The notes under the pieces were generated by a model, which was not told the origin of the DNA, made no database searches, and saw only the letters and a program-made list of their open reading frames with translations. The translations under genes were made by a program, and so were the position numbers. A stretch of 64,000 nucleotides of DNA, from positions 6,510,001 to 6,574,000 of the forward strand of contig NZ_BAABKV010000001.1 in the NCBI RefSeq assembly GCF_039544005.1, read 5' to 3'. Origin of the DNA: Kitasatospora paranensis (GTDB lineage Bacteria > Actinomycetota > Actinomycetes > Streptomycetales > Streptomycetaceae). Shown here piece after piece: positions 47,163-57,675 of the stretch (its first letter is position 1; each line of letters begins with the position of its first letter).

Positions 47163-47281
47163 CCGCAGGCGGGCGGACGACGACCCGACGGACGAGAACG
47201 TCCGCCGGGTCCTTCCCATGTCCGTTCGACCACGCCACCGGGCTGCGCGGAACACCGTCGTGGATGCGCCAGGATGTGACC

Positions 47282-47704
47282 ATGCCGGACACCTTCCACT
47301 CCCGCACCTTCGAGATCACCACGGGCACCGGCGAGGTCGCCCTCGATGTCACCGAGCGCTGCACGGCCTTCCTCGACGGGGCCGCCCGCGGGCGGGACGG
47401 ACTCCTGAACATCTTCGTGCCGCACGCGACCGCGGGCATCGCCGTGATCGAGACCGGTGCGGGCAGCGACGACGACCTGCTCGCCCTGCTCCGCGACCTG
47501 CTGCCCGCCGACGGCCGCTGGCGGCACCGGCACGGCAGCCCCGGCCACGGCCGCGACCACGTGCTGCCCGGCCTGGTCGCCCCGCACGCCACCCTGCCGG
47601 TGATCGGCGGCCGGCTGGCCCTCGGCATCTGGCAGTCCGTGGTGCTGGTCGACACCAACGGCGACAACCCGCGCCGCACCCTGCGGCTCAGCTTCCTCGG
47701 CTGA
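47282..47704 (+). CDS. yjbQ: YjbQ family protein (UPF0047)
   Basis: A 140-residue protein of the secondary thiamine-phosphate synthase/YjbQ family. It has LLNIFVPHATAGIAVIETG, RHRHGSPGHGRDHVLPGL (a His-rich metal site), and the ending LGIWQSVVLVDTNGDNPRRTL. Family members are small trimeric, metal-binding proteins with weak thiamine-phosphate synthase activity; the physiological role is not settled. ATG 47282 is chosen because AGGA lies 8 bases upstream. Confidence 0.9.
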   Translation: MPDTFHSRTFEITTGTGEVALDVTERCTAFLDGAARGRDGLLNIFVPHATAGIAVIETGAGSDDDLLALLRDLLPADGRWRHRHGSPGHGRDHVLPGLVAPHATLPVIGGRLALGIWQSVVLVDTNGDNPRRTLRLSFLG

Positions 47705-47817
47705 GGCCGGGGCCGGGCCGGGGGCCTGGTGCCGGGGCCGGCCGGGTCGTCCGGCATGCGGGACACCGGGACGGCACCGCTTGCGGCCGACGGCGTCCGC
47801 CGGATAGGAAGGCGACC

Positions 47818-48027
47818 ATGGACGACGAGGCGACCCAGGTCTGCGCACTGGCCGAGGACGACGGCACGGCCGTGCGCGGCCTCACCCCGGCCGACCCGGC
47901 CGCCGGGCCGCGCGCCGACTGCGTGCTGTGCGGCGAGCCCACCGAGCACCCGGCCGACCACCCCGGCAGCACGCTGTGCGCGGTCTGCACCTGGCAGCAG
48001 GCCCAGCGGATCGCCTGCTCCGGCTGA
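47818..48027 (+). CDS. Small zinc-ribbon-like protein
   Basis: A 69-residue protein with an acidic N-terminus and a C-terminal pair of CxxC knuckles (DCVLCGE and LCAVC, 15 residues between), typical of a structural zinc site, then TWQQAQRIACSG. AGGAAGG precedes ATG 47818. It follows yjbQ by 113 bases. Such mini-ribbons are usually protein- or nucleic-acid-interaction modules; no specific function is visible. Confidence 0.7.
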   Translation: MDDEATQVCALAEDDGTAVRGLTPADPAAGPRADCVLCGEPTEHPADHPGSTLCAVCTWQQAQRIACSG

Positions 48028-48072
48028 CCAAGGCCTCGGCCCCCGCACACCGACCTGCTGCCGGCCGGCCGC

Positions 48073-51000
48073 TCAGACGTCCTGCTGCACGGCCACCGCG
48101 AGCGTCGAACCGTGCCGCCCCTTCCGGACGACCAGTTGGGAGGGGATCCTGGAGCGCAGGTCGGCGACGTGGCTGACGATGCCGACCGAGCGGTCCCGCT
48201 CGCGCAGGCCGTCGAGCACGTCCATCACCTCCTCCAGCGTCTGCTCGTCGAGGCTGCCGAAGCCCTCGTCGATGAAGAGGGTGTCGAGCGGCATCCCGCC
48301 GGCCTCGTCGGTCACCACGTCGGCCAGCCCCAGCGCGAGCGCCAGCGACGCGAAGAAGCTCTCGCCGCCGGAGAGCGTCGCGGTGTCCCGGTCGCTGCCC
48401 GTCCACGCGTCCACCACCCGCAGCGACAGCCCGGAGCGCTTGGTGCCCGACACCGGGCCGTCACTGTGCACCAGCGTGTAGCGGCCGCCCGACATCCGCA
48501 CCAGCCGCTCGCTCGCCGCGGCCGCCACCTGCTCCAGCCGGGCCGCCAGCACGTACGACTCCAGCCTCATCCGCAGCGCGTTCTCGCCCGGCGCGCCGGA
48601 CACCAGGGCCGACAGCCGGCCGATCCGGCCGAGCTCGTCCAGTGCCGGGCCCAGCTCCCTGGCCAGCCCGGTCAGCCGCTCGCCGAGCCGGCGCAGCGCC
48701 TCGCACCGCCGCTCGGCCTCGTCCGCCGCCGACGTCGCCCGCTGGAGCCGGCCGGTGGCCGCCGCCAGCACGTGCGCGGCGCGGGCCGGGTCGGCCGGCG
48801 CCAGCGTGGCCGCCGCCGCCAGCTCCGGACGGGCCAGCTCGGCCTCGGCCGCCGCCAGAACCCGGTCGTGGGCCTCCAACCGGGCCTCCAGAGCCGTCCG
48901 TTCGGCGGCGGGCAGCAGGGCGTTCGCCGCCTCCCGGGCCGAGGCGAAGCCGGCCTCCGCGGCCGCCCGCGCCACCTCCCGCTCGGCCTCGGCCGACCTG
49001 GCCGCGGCCTCCTCCGCGGCACGCACGGCGGCCAGCGCGGCCGCCACCGCCTCGGCCAGGGCGCTCACCTGCGCGGCCCGGGCGGCCACCGAGGGCGCGT
49101 CACCCCGGACGGCGGCCAGCCGGGCGGTCAGCTGGCGCCGCTCGCCGTCCAGTGCTCGCAGCCCGGCCGAAGCCGCCGCGCCGGCCTCCCCGAACTCGCG
49201 CAGCTGCTCGCGGCTGGCCTGCTGCTCGGCGGCCAGCTGTGCGGTGCGGAGCTCGATCGCGCCGATGCCGTCGGCACGACGGACGGCCGCGGAGCGCTCC
49301 TCGACGGCCGCCGCCAGTTCGGTGCCCAGCTCGGCCGCCGTCCGGCCACCGGCGGCCGCCGTCGCCGCGGCCTCGTCGACCCGCAGCCGGGTCAGCTCCT
49401 CGTCGGCCTTGTCGGCGGCCCGTTCCGCGGCGGCCTGCGCCACCCGGGCCCGCCGCTGGTCCTCGGCGGTCACCGGGTCGGCGCCCGGCAGGGCCGGCGC
49501 CGGGTGCTCGGCGGCGCCGCAGACCCGGCAGGGCTCGCCGTCGGCCAGGCCGGCCGCCAGCTCGCCGGCCATGCCGTCGAGGCGCCGCCGTTCCAGGTCG
49601 AGGGCGTGCTCGCGGGCGTCCAGGGCGGCCGTCCGCAGGCCCAGCAGGGCCCGGTCGGCGTCGCCGACCGCCGTGCGCAGCGCGTCCCGTCGGCGGGCGG
49701 CGTCCAGCCGGCCGGCCAGCTCGTGGCGCCGGGTGTCCAGCTCGACGACCCGGTCGGCGGCCCGCTCGGCGGCCGCCCGCTCCTCCTGGAGCTCCTTCAG
49801 CGCCAGGTCGTAGCCGGCCAGGAACTCCTCGGCGCGCTCGGTGCGGCGCTCCGCCTCCGCCTGGCCGGCGGTGAAGCCGCGCTCTTCGGCGGCCAGCTCC
49901 CCGAGACGCCGTTCGTCCTCGCGGGCGGCGGTGAGCTCGCCGCCGAGCGCGCGCAGCCGGCGCTCGGTCGCGGCCAGCGCGGCGGCGTCCACCTCGGCGG
50001 TCGCCGCCGGGCCGCCCTGGTGCGGCAGCAGGACCCCGCCGTCGGCCGCGGCCGGGCCCGGACCGCCGCCGACCGTCGCCGGGGAGCCGGTGCCGAGCCG
50101 GTGCAGGTCGGCCAGCCGCTCCCGGCGCCCGGCCGAGGCCGCCTGCAGCGCCGCGGCCCGGCTGTCGCACAGCCGCAGCAGGGACTCCACGCCCAGCGCT
50201 GCGCGGGCCGGGCCAGCCGGGCCCGGGCCTCGGTCGTGCCGGCGGCAGGATCCGCCGCCCGGGCGGCCTGCTCGGCGGCGGTTCGGTGGCGGTGCTGCCG
50301 GTCGGCGAGCTCGTCGGCGGCGACCCGGCGGGCCTGCGCGTCGGCGTGCGCCGTACGGGCCGCGGCGAGCGCCTCGGCGGTGACCGTCAGCCGTTCGGCG
50401 GCGTCCCCGCGCAGCACCGCGGCCCACCCGAGCACGCCGGTGACCAGCCCTTCCGCGCTCGCGGCCGTGCCGTCCTCGGCCGGCACCCAGCCCGCGGCCG
50501 GTTCGGCATCGGGCCCGGCGGCCTCCTCGGCCCGGCCGGCCAGCTCCCGCAGCCGCTGCCGGCCGTCGCGGACGGCGGCCTCCCGGGCGAGCCGGCCGTC
50601 CGCCAGCCAGCGTTCGACCTGTCCGAACCGCCGGGTGTCGAAGAGCCGCCCGAGCAGCTCGGCGCGCTGCTTGGTGTCGGCCCGCAGGAAGCGGGCGAAG
50701 TCGCCCTGCGGCAGCAGGACCACCTGGCAGAACTGCTCGCGGCTCATCCCGATCAGCCGCCGGATCTCCTCGCCGGCCTCCTGGTGCGACCGGCTCAGGC
50801 CCCGCCAGCCGGGCGTGCCGTCGCCGGTGTCGGCGACCCATTCGCGCAGCAGGGTCTGCGGCTTCTCGGTGGTGGTGCCGCTGCCGCGGAGCTTCGGCCG
50901 CGGCTGCTCGGGGCTGCGGGTGATCTCCAGGCGGCGGCCGCCGAGCGTCAGGTCGAGCCGCACCTCGGTGAGCCGGCCGGGCTCGGCGTGGTCGCTGCGC

Positions 51001-51194
51001 AGCGGATTGCCCCGGCGGGCACCGGGCACCTCGCCGTAGACGGCGTAGCAGACGGCATCCAGCACGCTGCTCTTCCCCGCGCCGGTGGCCCCGCGCAGCA
51101 GGAACAGGCCGGTGGACGCGAGCCGGTCGAAGTCGACCTCCTCCGTCCCGGCGAACGGGCCGAACGCGGTGAGGGTGAGCCGGTGCAGCCTCAT
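48073..51194 (-). CDS. sbcC: Exonuclease subunit SbcC (Rad50-like ATPase), apparent frameshift
   Basis: An SMC-like ATPase of about 1040 residues that with SbcD cleaves DNA hairpins and processes double-strand ends. It has N-terminal Walker A FLLRGATGAGKSSVLDAV, long Ala/Glu/Arg-rich coiled coils, a central zinc hook GEPCRVCGAAEHP (CxxC) near residue 550, and C-terminal LSGGESFFASLALALGLAD (signature) and LDTLFIDEGFGSLD (Walker B). The frame breaks near 50199; one added base restores LARPAQALGVESLLRL. ATG 51194 overlaps the sbcD stop (ATGA), fixing stoichiometry. Confidence 0.93.
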
Positions 51195-52362
51195 CGGGCG
51201 GCCTCCTCGGTGAGCGCGTCGGCGCGCCGGACGGCCTCGAAGCCCTCGGCCAGCCAGGCCTGTTCGGCGGGGGTCGGCGCGGCGCCGGGGCGGACGTGCC
51301 GGACGAAGCCCTCGGCGACCTCCAGGTCGCTGCGGCCACTGACCCGGGCCGCGTAGGAGGGGTGGGCGTCGCCGTCGGCGTGCTCGGGGTCGAAGAGCAG
51401 TTGGAGGGTGTGCGGGAAGCGCCGACGCAGCCGCTCCATGGCGTCGGCCGGGCGTGCCGGGTCGGTGAGGGTCGCCTCCACCCAGCACTCCTCGGCCCAG
51501 TCGAACCGTTCGTCGTCGAGCAGGACGTCCAGCCGCTCGCGGATCCGGGCCAGCCGGCGCGGCTGCGGGCAGTCGATCCGCCGCTCCTCGGCGATCGAGC
51601 CGTCCGCGGCCAGGTCGATCAGCCACATCGTCTTGCGGTGCTCGGCCTCGGAGAACGAGTAGGCCAGCGGGGAGCCGCTGTAGCGCAGGTGGGGGCGAGC
51701 CGCTGGCAGCCGTGCAGGTGGCCGAGCGCGGCGTAGTGCACCCCGTCGAACACCGAGGCGGGCACGCTCGCGACCCCGCCGACCGTGATGTCCCGCTCGC
51801 TGTCGCTGCTCTCGCCGCCGGTGACGAAGGCGTGCGCGAGCACCACCGCCCGGGTGCCGGCCGGGCGGGCGGCCAGGTCGGCCCGGACGGTGTCCATGGC
51901 GGCGCCGAGCACCCGGTCGTGGCCGCCGCGGTCGAGCCCGAAGCGCTCGCGGACGAGGGTCGGTTCCAGGTACGGGAGGCCGTAGACCGCGACCGGGCCG
52001 TGGTCGTCGGCGAGCAGGACCGGCTCGGCGCAGCCGTCCGGGTCGGTGCGCAGGTGGATCCCGGCCCGGTCGATCAGCCGGGCCGCGACGCCGAGCCGCC
52101 GGGCCGAGTCGTGGTTGCCGCTGATGAAGACCGCGGGCACGCCGAGGCCGGCCAGCCGGACGAGGACGTCGTCGAAGAGCCCGACCGCCTCCAGGGAGGG
52201 CAGCGCCCGGTCGTAGACGTCGCCCGCGACCAGCACGGCGTCGACCCGCTCCGCCTCGACGACCGTCACCAGGTGGTCGAGGAACGCGCGCTGGGCGTCG
52301 TACAGGCTCTCCCGGTGGAAGGAACGGCCCAGGTGCCAGTCGGAGGTATGCAGCAGTCGCAT
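51191..52362 (-). CDS. sbcD: Exonuclease subunit SbcD (Mre11-like nuclease), apparent frameshift
   Basis: A metallophosphoesterase-fold nuclease of about 390 residues. Metal-binding motifs are MRLLHTSDWHLGR, AVLVAGDVYDRA, VFISGNHDSARR, VLAHAFV and ALGHLHGCQRL. The frame breaks in the G run 51691-51695; one added base restores QRLAPHLRYSGSPLAYSFSE, the conserved 'YSGSP' segment. TATGGT ends 8 bases before ATG 52362 and no Shine-Dalgarno is present, so translation is probably leaderless or nearly so. It forms a two-gene operon with sbcC. Confidence 0.93.
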
Positions 52363-52532
52363 GGGCACCGACCATAACGGCCGCCACCGACAATCCGGGC
52401 ATCCGCGGCGGCGGGAGGGGGCGCGTGGGTCCCCGGGTGGTGACCCGGCGTCGAGTGTCAGTGACGTTCTGTAGGGTCTCGCCCGTCGGTGGCCCGGACG
52501 GCGGGCCGCCGCCGCTCACCAGGGAGGGCACC

Positions 52533-53710
52533 ATGTCCGCACACCGTCCGTACCAGGGCCGCGACCGCGCCGAGGGCCGCGGCGGCGGCCGTGACCGCGG
52601 CGCGGGGCGCGCCGGCCGTCGGCGTCCGGACGGCCGGGCCGGGCCACCGGGCCGGGTCGGCCGCGCCCGGGGGCGCCGTTCCGGCACCCGGTCGCGCTGG
52701 CGGTGGCCGCCGACGCGGAGGGCTTCGAGCGGCTGCGCCGCCACCGGCTGTACGGCGACGGCGACTACTCCTCCTACCTGCGGCGCACCGAGCTCCGGCT
52801 GCGGGCCATGCGGGGGCTCGGGATGGACGTGCACCTGCGGCTGCTGGAGCCGGCCGGCTACGAGTCGTTCTGCGCGGAGCGGCTGCTGGCGCCCGGGGAT
52901 CCGCTCGCGCAGGCGGCGTACGCGGCCGACCCGGAGGGGGCCGGGGCGGTGCTGCGCTACACCGGCGGGCGGCTGGCGGCCCTGCTGCCGGTGCTGGTCG
53001 CGGAGGGTCGCGACCGGCGGCGCGGCGCCGCGGTGAGCGCGGCCCTGCTGGACGCGGTCGAGGGTGCGGCCGGGTCGGAGGCGGCGCTGACGGCCGCGCT
53101 GCGGCGGGCGGCGCGCACGTTCCTGGCGCTGGCCGCCGGGGCCGGCCCCGGGTGGCACCGGGCGGTGCTGCCCGCCACCGGGCCGCCGGGCGGGGTGCTC
53201 GCGGAGATCGGGTTCGCCGCCGCCGGGGGCCGGCTGACCGCGGACGCCGACGCGGTGGAGGTGTTCTGCCTGGCGCTGGCCGCCGCGCGGCTCGGCGCCG
53301 GCCGGGCGCCGGCGGGCCTGCTGCTCTACAGCCGGGCGGCGTCCGCGCCGGACGGCCGGGCCGAGGTGCGGGCCTGGCGGTTGCCGCCGGGCGGCGCCCC
53401 GGTGCCGCTGGACGCGGAGGGCCAGGCGCCGTCGTGGCGCCGGGCCGCCCCGGGGGTTTCCGTCCGGCCGTTCCCGCTGCCGCGTTCCCCGTCCCGGAGG
53501 CGGCCGGCGGCCCGGGCGGGTGAGGCCGGGCCGGCGGCCGGCGGCCGCCTCGGGAGGGCGCGGGCGGCGTGCCCCGGGCGGCCGTCAGGACTGTTCATCG
53601 CCCGGATGTTCGGGGAAGATCAACAGTCGGAGCGGAGGCGGCGCCCCCGCAACCGCTCCGTGCGTACGACCGGCGGTCAGGCCGGGCCGGTCGGTGGCGC
53701 ATCGACCTGA
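52533..53710 (+). CDS. Conserved-looking protein of unknown function, apparent frameshift
   Basis: About 392 residues. The start ATG 52533 has an excellent GGGAGGG site but opens in a frame that loses coding character; the frame of 'APFRHPVALAVAADAEGFERLRRHRLY' takes over at the G run 52669-52673, and one added G joins them. The core (about residues 55-190) includes YLRRTELRLRAMRGLGMDVHLRLLEPAGYESFCAE and a helical region. The C-terminal third is Arg/Pro/Gly-rich and poorly structured, and may itself be affected by a further error. I recognise no family. Divergent from sbcD. Confidence 0.6.
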
Positions 53711-53753
53711 CCGCCGCCCGGGGCACCGGCGGCCCGAGACCGGAGGGGGACGC

Positions 53754-54355
53754 ATGAACCGCATCGAGTTCAGTGCGGAGATCGCCGACCTGCTCGGGCG
53801 GGTCCGGCGGCGGCCGATCGCGGGCTGGCCGTGGCGGCCGGGCGAGGAGGTCCCGGAGGGGCTGCCGGTGAAGCAGTCCTGGGGCTGGCTGTTCGCCCCG
53901 GACGGACGGGTGCTGACGCTGGTGAACCCGCGGGACGGCATCGTCAGCCTGCCCGGCGGGTCACTGGAGGCCGAGGACCTGGGCGACCCCGGCGCCGCTC
54001 TGGCGCGGGAGGCGGTCGAGGAGGCGCAGGCGGTGATCGGGCACCCCTTCTACCTCGGCTACCTGTACGACCGGATCGGCTCGGCCAACGGCGGGCACGA
54101 GTGCGCCCGGGTGCGGATGGCGGCGCCGCTGTACCGGGTGGGCCCGTCGGTGCCCGATCCGGCGTCCGGCCGGCACTACCGCCGGCTGCTGGTCGCCCCC
54201 GGGCTCGCGGTGGAGCTGCTCGGCTGGGGCGAGCAGGGGTGCGGCAGGCGCGGGCCGCGGTCGAGGCGGCGGCGCTCCGTCTCGGGGTGCCGACGGCGGC
54301 GAACGAGACCATCGAGGAGCTCCCGCTCGCGGGCTGCACCGTCTTCCCGTCCTGA
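53754..54355 (+). CDS. Nudix hydrolase-like protein, apparent frameshift
   Basis: About 200 residues with a variant Nudix box: GGSLEAEDLGDPGAALAREAVEEAQ fits GX5E, but the spacing to REAVEE is three residues longer and the terminal Gly is Gln. A preceding SWGWLFAPDGRVLTLVNPRDG and following YLYDRIGSANGGHECARVRM fit the Nudix fold. The frame breaks in the G run 54236-54239; one added G restores GWGEQGVRQARAAVEAAALRL. ATG 53754 follows GGAGGGGGA. Hydrolase activity on a nucleoside-diphosphate derivative is likely if the altered box still binds metal. Confidence 0.72.
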
Positions 54356-54540
54356 CGACCGCGGTGGCGGCTGCGGCGGCTGCTGCTGCGGCGCCCGATC
54401 GTCCGATGTGACGACTCGTCACCTGATGGCGTGAAATCCGCGCGGCACCCGCATGGCCTGACAGTGCCTAATCCGTGGCGCCGTCAACAACTTTGGCATG
54501 GGCACTATCCATCCGAGGCTACTGCCTGGTATCAAAAAGT

Positions 54541-54554
54541 GTGACCGGGGTCAC
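54541..54554. promoter_or_regulatory. GTGACC-GG-GGTCAC dyad upstream of the SGNH hydrolase gene
   Basis: A perfect 14-base dyad lies 41 bases before ATG 54596, next to the AT-richer ATCAAAAAGT, in the expected promoter region of the secreted hydrolase gene. Confidence 0.4.
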
Positions 54555-54595
54555 CCCCACCTCCCGGTCCCCCCACCCCCACCCGGAGGTCCCCC

Positions 54596-55393
54596 ATGCC
54601 TCGCGCCAGAGTCGTGTCCGTCGCCGGCGCGGCGATCCTGCTCTCCCTGTCCACCCTCGTGACCGCCACCCAGGCCCAGGCCGCCGGTGCCCGCTACGTC
54701 GCCCTCGGGGACTCCTACTCCGCGGGCGTCGGCGCCGGCAGCTACACCGGCGACAGCGGCAGTTGCAAGCGCAGTACCAACGCCTACCCGTACCTCTGGA
54801 AGAACGCCAACGCCCCCTCCTCCTTCTCGTTCGTGGCGTGCTCCGGTGCGAAGACCGGAGACGTCCTCAACAATCAGGTATCCGCGCTGAGTTCGTCCAC
54901 CACACTGGTCAGCATCACGATCGGCGGCAATGACGCGGGCTTCGCCGACACCATGCAGACCTGTGTGCTGAGCTCGGAGAGCTCCTGTCTGAGCGCGGTG
55001 GCCGCGGCGAAGTCGTACGCCACCTCCACGCTGCCGGGGCAGCTCGACGCGGTCTACGCGGCGATCAAGAACAAGGCGCCCGGCGCCCACGTGGTGGTGC
55101 TCGGCTATCCGCACCTCTACAAGATCGGCGGGAGCTGCGTCTTCGGTATCGGCGACACCAAGCGCACGGCGATCAACAGCGCCGCCGACACCCTGGACAC
55201 GGTGATCGCCAAGGAGGTCGCCAACGCCGGATACACCTTCAAGGACGTGCGCAGCATCTTCACCGGGCACGAGATCTGCGGTTCGTCGACCCAGTGGCTG
55301 CACAGCACCACGCTGCCGATCGACGAGAGCTACCACCCCACCGCCGAAGGGCAGTCGGGCGGCTACCTGCCGTCCTTCTCCGCCGGCGTCTGA
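54596..55393 (+). CDS. Secreted SGNH/GDSL hydrolase (lipase/esterase)
   Basis: A 265-residue secreted esterase like the streptomycete GDSL lipases. The Sec signal comprises MPRARVV, a hydrophobic core VAGAAILLSLSTLV and cleavage near TQAQAAG. Block I is VALGDSYSAG (nucleophile Ser), the Gly/Asn oxyanion block is SITIGGNDAGF, and the Asp/His dyad is in DESYHPTAEGQ. Six cysteines fit three disulphides. ATG 54596 follows CCGGAGGT. It acts extracellularly on lipid or ester substrates. Confidence 0.93.
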   Translation: MPRARVVSVAGAAILLSLSTLVTATQAQAAGARYVALGDSYSAGVGAGSYTGDSGSCKRSTNAYPYLWKNANAPSSFSFVACSGAKTGDVLNNQVSALSSSTTLVSITIGGNDAGFADTMQTCVLSSESSCLSAVAAAKSYATSTLPGQLDAVYAAIKNKAPGAHVVVLGYPHLYKIGGSCVFGIGDTKRTAINSAADTLDTVIAKEVANAGYTFKDVRSIFTGHEICGSSTQWLHSTTLPIDESYHPTAEGQSGGYLPSFSAGV

Positions 55394-55420
55394 CCGGGCG
55401 GCCGACCCCACCGGCCCTCC

Positions 55421-55460
55421 CGGCACGGCCCGACCGGCCCCATCCGGCCGGGCCGTGCCG
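55421..55460. terminator. Bidirectional hairpin between SGNH hydrolase and acyl-CoA ligase genes
   Basis: The 11-bp arms CGGCACGGCCC (55421-55431) and GGGCCGTGCCG (55450-55460) pair perfectly around an 18-base loop that can fold further. It lies between two converging stop codons. Confidence 0.65.
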
Positions 55461-55481
55461 CCGTTCGGTCCCGGCGTGGCG

Positions 55482-57301
55482 TCAGGGGGAGTAGAGCTCC
55501 TCGATGTCCGCGGCGTAGTGGTCGAGGATGGCGTGCCGGCGCATCTTCAGGGACGGTGTCAGCAGTCCGTCCTCCAGGGCGAACTCCTTCGGCAGCAGCC
55601 GGAAGGCCCGGATCGACTCGGCGCGCGAGACGGCGTGGTTGGCGGCGGCCACGGCCCGCTGGATCTCGGTGTGCAGCTCCTCGTCGGCCAGCGCCCCCAG
55701 ACGTCGAGCTGCTCCCGGCCGCGCAGCTTCAGCCAGTGCGCCAGCGCCTGTGCGTCGAGGGTGATCAGCGCCGCGACGTACGGCCGGTTGTCGCCGACCA
55801 CCAGGCACTGGGCGATCAGCGGATGGGCGCGGACGCGCTCCTCCAGGGCACCGGGGGCGAGGTTCTTGCCGCTGCTGGTGACGATCAGTTCCTTCTTGCG
55901 GCCGGTGATGGTGAGGTACCCGTCGTCGTCCAGCCGCCCGATGTCCCCGGTGGCGAGCCAGCCCTCCACCAGCGCCTCCTCGGTGCAGCGCGGGTGGTTG
56001 AGGTACCCGGCGAAGACCGTGCCGCCGTGCACCCACACCTCGCCGTCGTCGGCGATCGCCACGGAGGCCCCCGGCACCGGCCGGCCGACCGTGCCGAACT
56101 TGGGTCTGCCGGGCGGGTTGGCGGTGATCGCCGCCGAGGTCTCGGTCAGCCCGTAGCCCTCGTACACCGTCATGCCCGCGCCGGCGAAGAACAGGCCGAG
56201 CTCGCGGCCGAGGGTCGAGCCGCCGGACATCACGGCACGGACCCGGCCGCCGAGGACGCCGCGCAGCCGCTGGTAGACCATCCGGTCGTAGGCGGCGTGC
56301 CGCACCCGCAGCGCGGGGGCCGGGCCGCTGCCGTGCCCGAGCGCCCGGCGCTCCTTGGCGGCCGCCCAGGCGATCGCGGTCTCCGCCGCCTGGTCGAACA
56401 GCTCGACCCGGCCCGCCTCCTCGGCCGCCTCGCGGGCCCGCTGGTAGATCTTCTCGAAGACATAGGGGACGGCGTGCAGGAAGGTCGGCCGGAACGACGC
56501 CAGTGCCGGCAGCAGGGTGTCCGTGGAGAGCTTCCCGTGGTGCCCGATCCTGATGCCGCCGCGGACGGCCGCGACCTGGACCATCCGTCCGTAGACGTGG
56601 GCCAGCGGCAGGAAGACCAGCGTGGCGGGCGGGACACCGCCGGTGTCCCGGAAGACCTCGCCCCAGCCGTCCAGCAGCGCGTCCGCCTCGGCGGCGAAGT
56701 TGCCGTGGGTGAGCAGGCACCCCTTGGGGCGGCCGGTGGTGCCCGAGGTGTAGATGACGGTGGCGATCGAGTCCGCGGTCACGCCCAGGCGCTGCCGGTG
56801 CACCAAGGCGTCGGGGACGCCGCGCCCGTCCTCGATCAGGGTGGTCACGCAGTCGCGGTCGAGTTGCCAGATCCCGGTCAGCTCCGGCAGGGCGTCGCAC
56901 ACCGCGCCCACGGTCATCGCGTGGTCCTCGTGCTCGACGACGCAGGCGACCGCCTGGGTCTCGGCGAGGATCCAGCGGACCTGCTCCGGGGCGGAGGTCG
57001 GGTAGACCGGGACGGGGATGGCGCCGATCGACCAGAGCGCGTAGTCGAAGAGCGTCCACTCGTAACAGGTGCCGGACATCACCGCGACCCGGTCGCCGTA
57101 GCGGACGCCGCGGGTCAGCAGGCCCTTGGCGAGGGCCAGGACCTCGTCGCGGAACCGGACGGCGGTCACCGGCTGCCAGCCGCCGCGCGCGTACCTGGAG
57201 AGCTGGACGAGCTGCGGGCTCTGCTCGGCGGTGTCGTACACGGAGTCGGCCAGGCCGCCCGCGGCGGGCTCGGACCGGCCGGGGTTGCTGACCTCGCGCA
57301 C
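55482..57301 (-). CDS. Long-chain acyl-CoA ligase (AMP-forming), apparent frameshift
   Basis: A FadD15-type adenylate-forming ligase of about 606 residues that activates fatty acids to acyl-CoA. AMP-binding motifs are TVIYTSGTTGRPKGCLLTHG, YEGYGLTETSAAIT, GWLATGDIGRLDDDG and the hinge ITGRKKELIVTSSGKN, with the catalytic Lys near the end in PSLKMRRHAI. The frame breaks in the C run 55694-55698 (plus-strand view); one added base restores DVWGALADEELHTEIQ. GTG 57301 has GGGGG 5 bases upstream. Convergent with the SGNH hydrolase, divergent from the conservon. Confidence 0.92.
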
Positions 57302-57675
57302 ACTGCCCCCGATCCGGTCGATGTCGCCCGTTCGGGCGGGCCGAGCGGTCCGCCCCCGCCGGCGGAGCCGGGCGGACGGATCGCTGCGAAGCTACCGGAT
57401 CGTCGGGATCCTGCCCAGAGGAGGCGGACGCGCGGCACCGGGCGCCCGAAGAGGTGCCAGCGGAGAGCGTTCGCCCGGAGGGCAATTGCGGATAGTTCGG
57501 ACAGGCTGCTTCAGCAGGGGTGCGACCCTTCGAACGGGTGGTCAGGCCGTAGTAGGCTCGCGCAGATCCATCGGCCCGGCACCCACCGGACCCGGCTCTG
57601 CCTGACCCGGGAGGCTCCCCGCCCACCCGAACCGCACCCCTGTCCGCGCCTGGCTCCATCCCCTCCGAGGACTCC
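57302..57675. promoter_or_regulatory. Divergent region upstream of the conservon
   Basis: About 374 bases without a convincing ORF. A possible promoter for the conservon is TCGAAC (57530-57535), 17 bases, TAGGCT (57553-57558), leaving a leader of about 110 bases. The assignment is weak. Confidence 0.35.
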
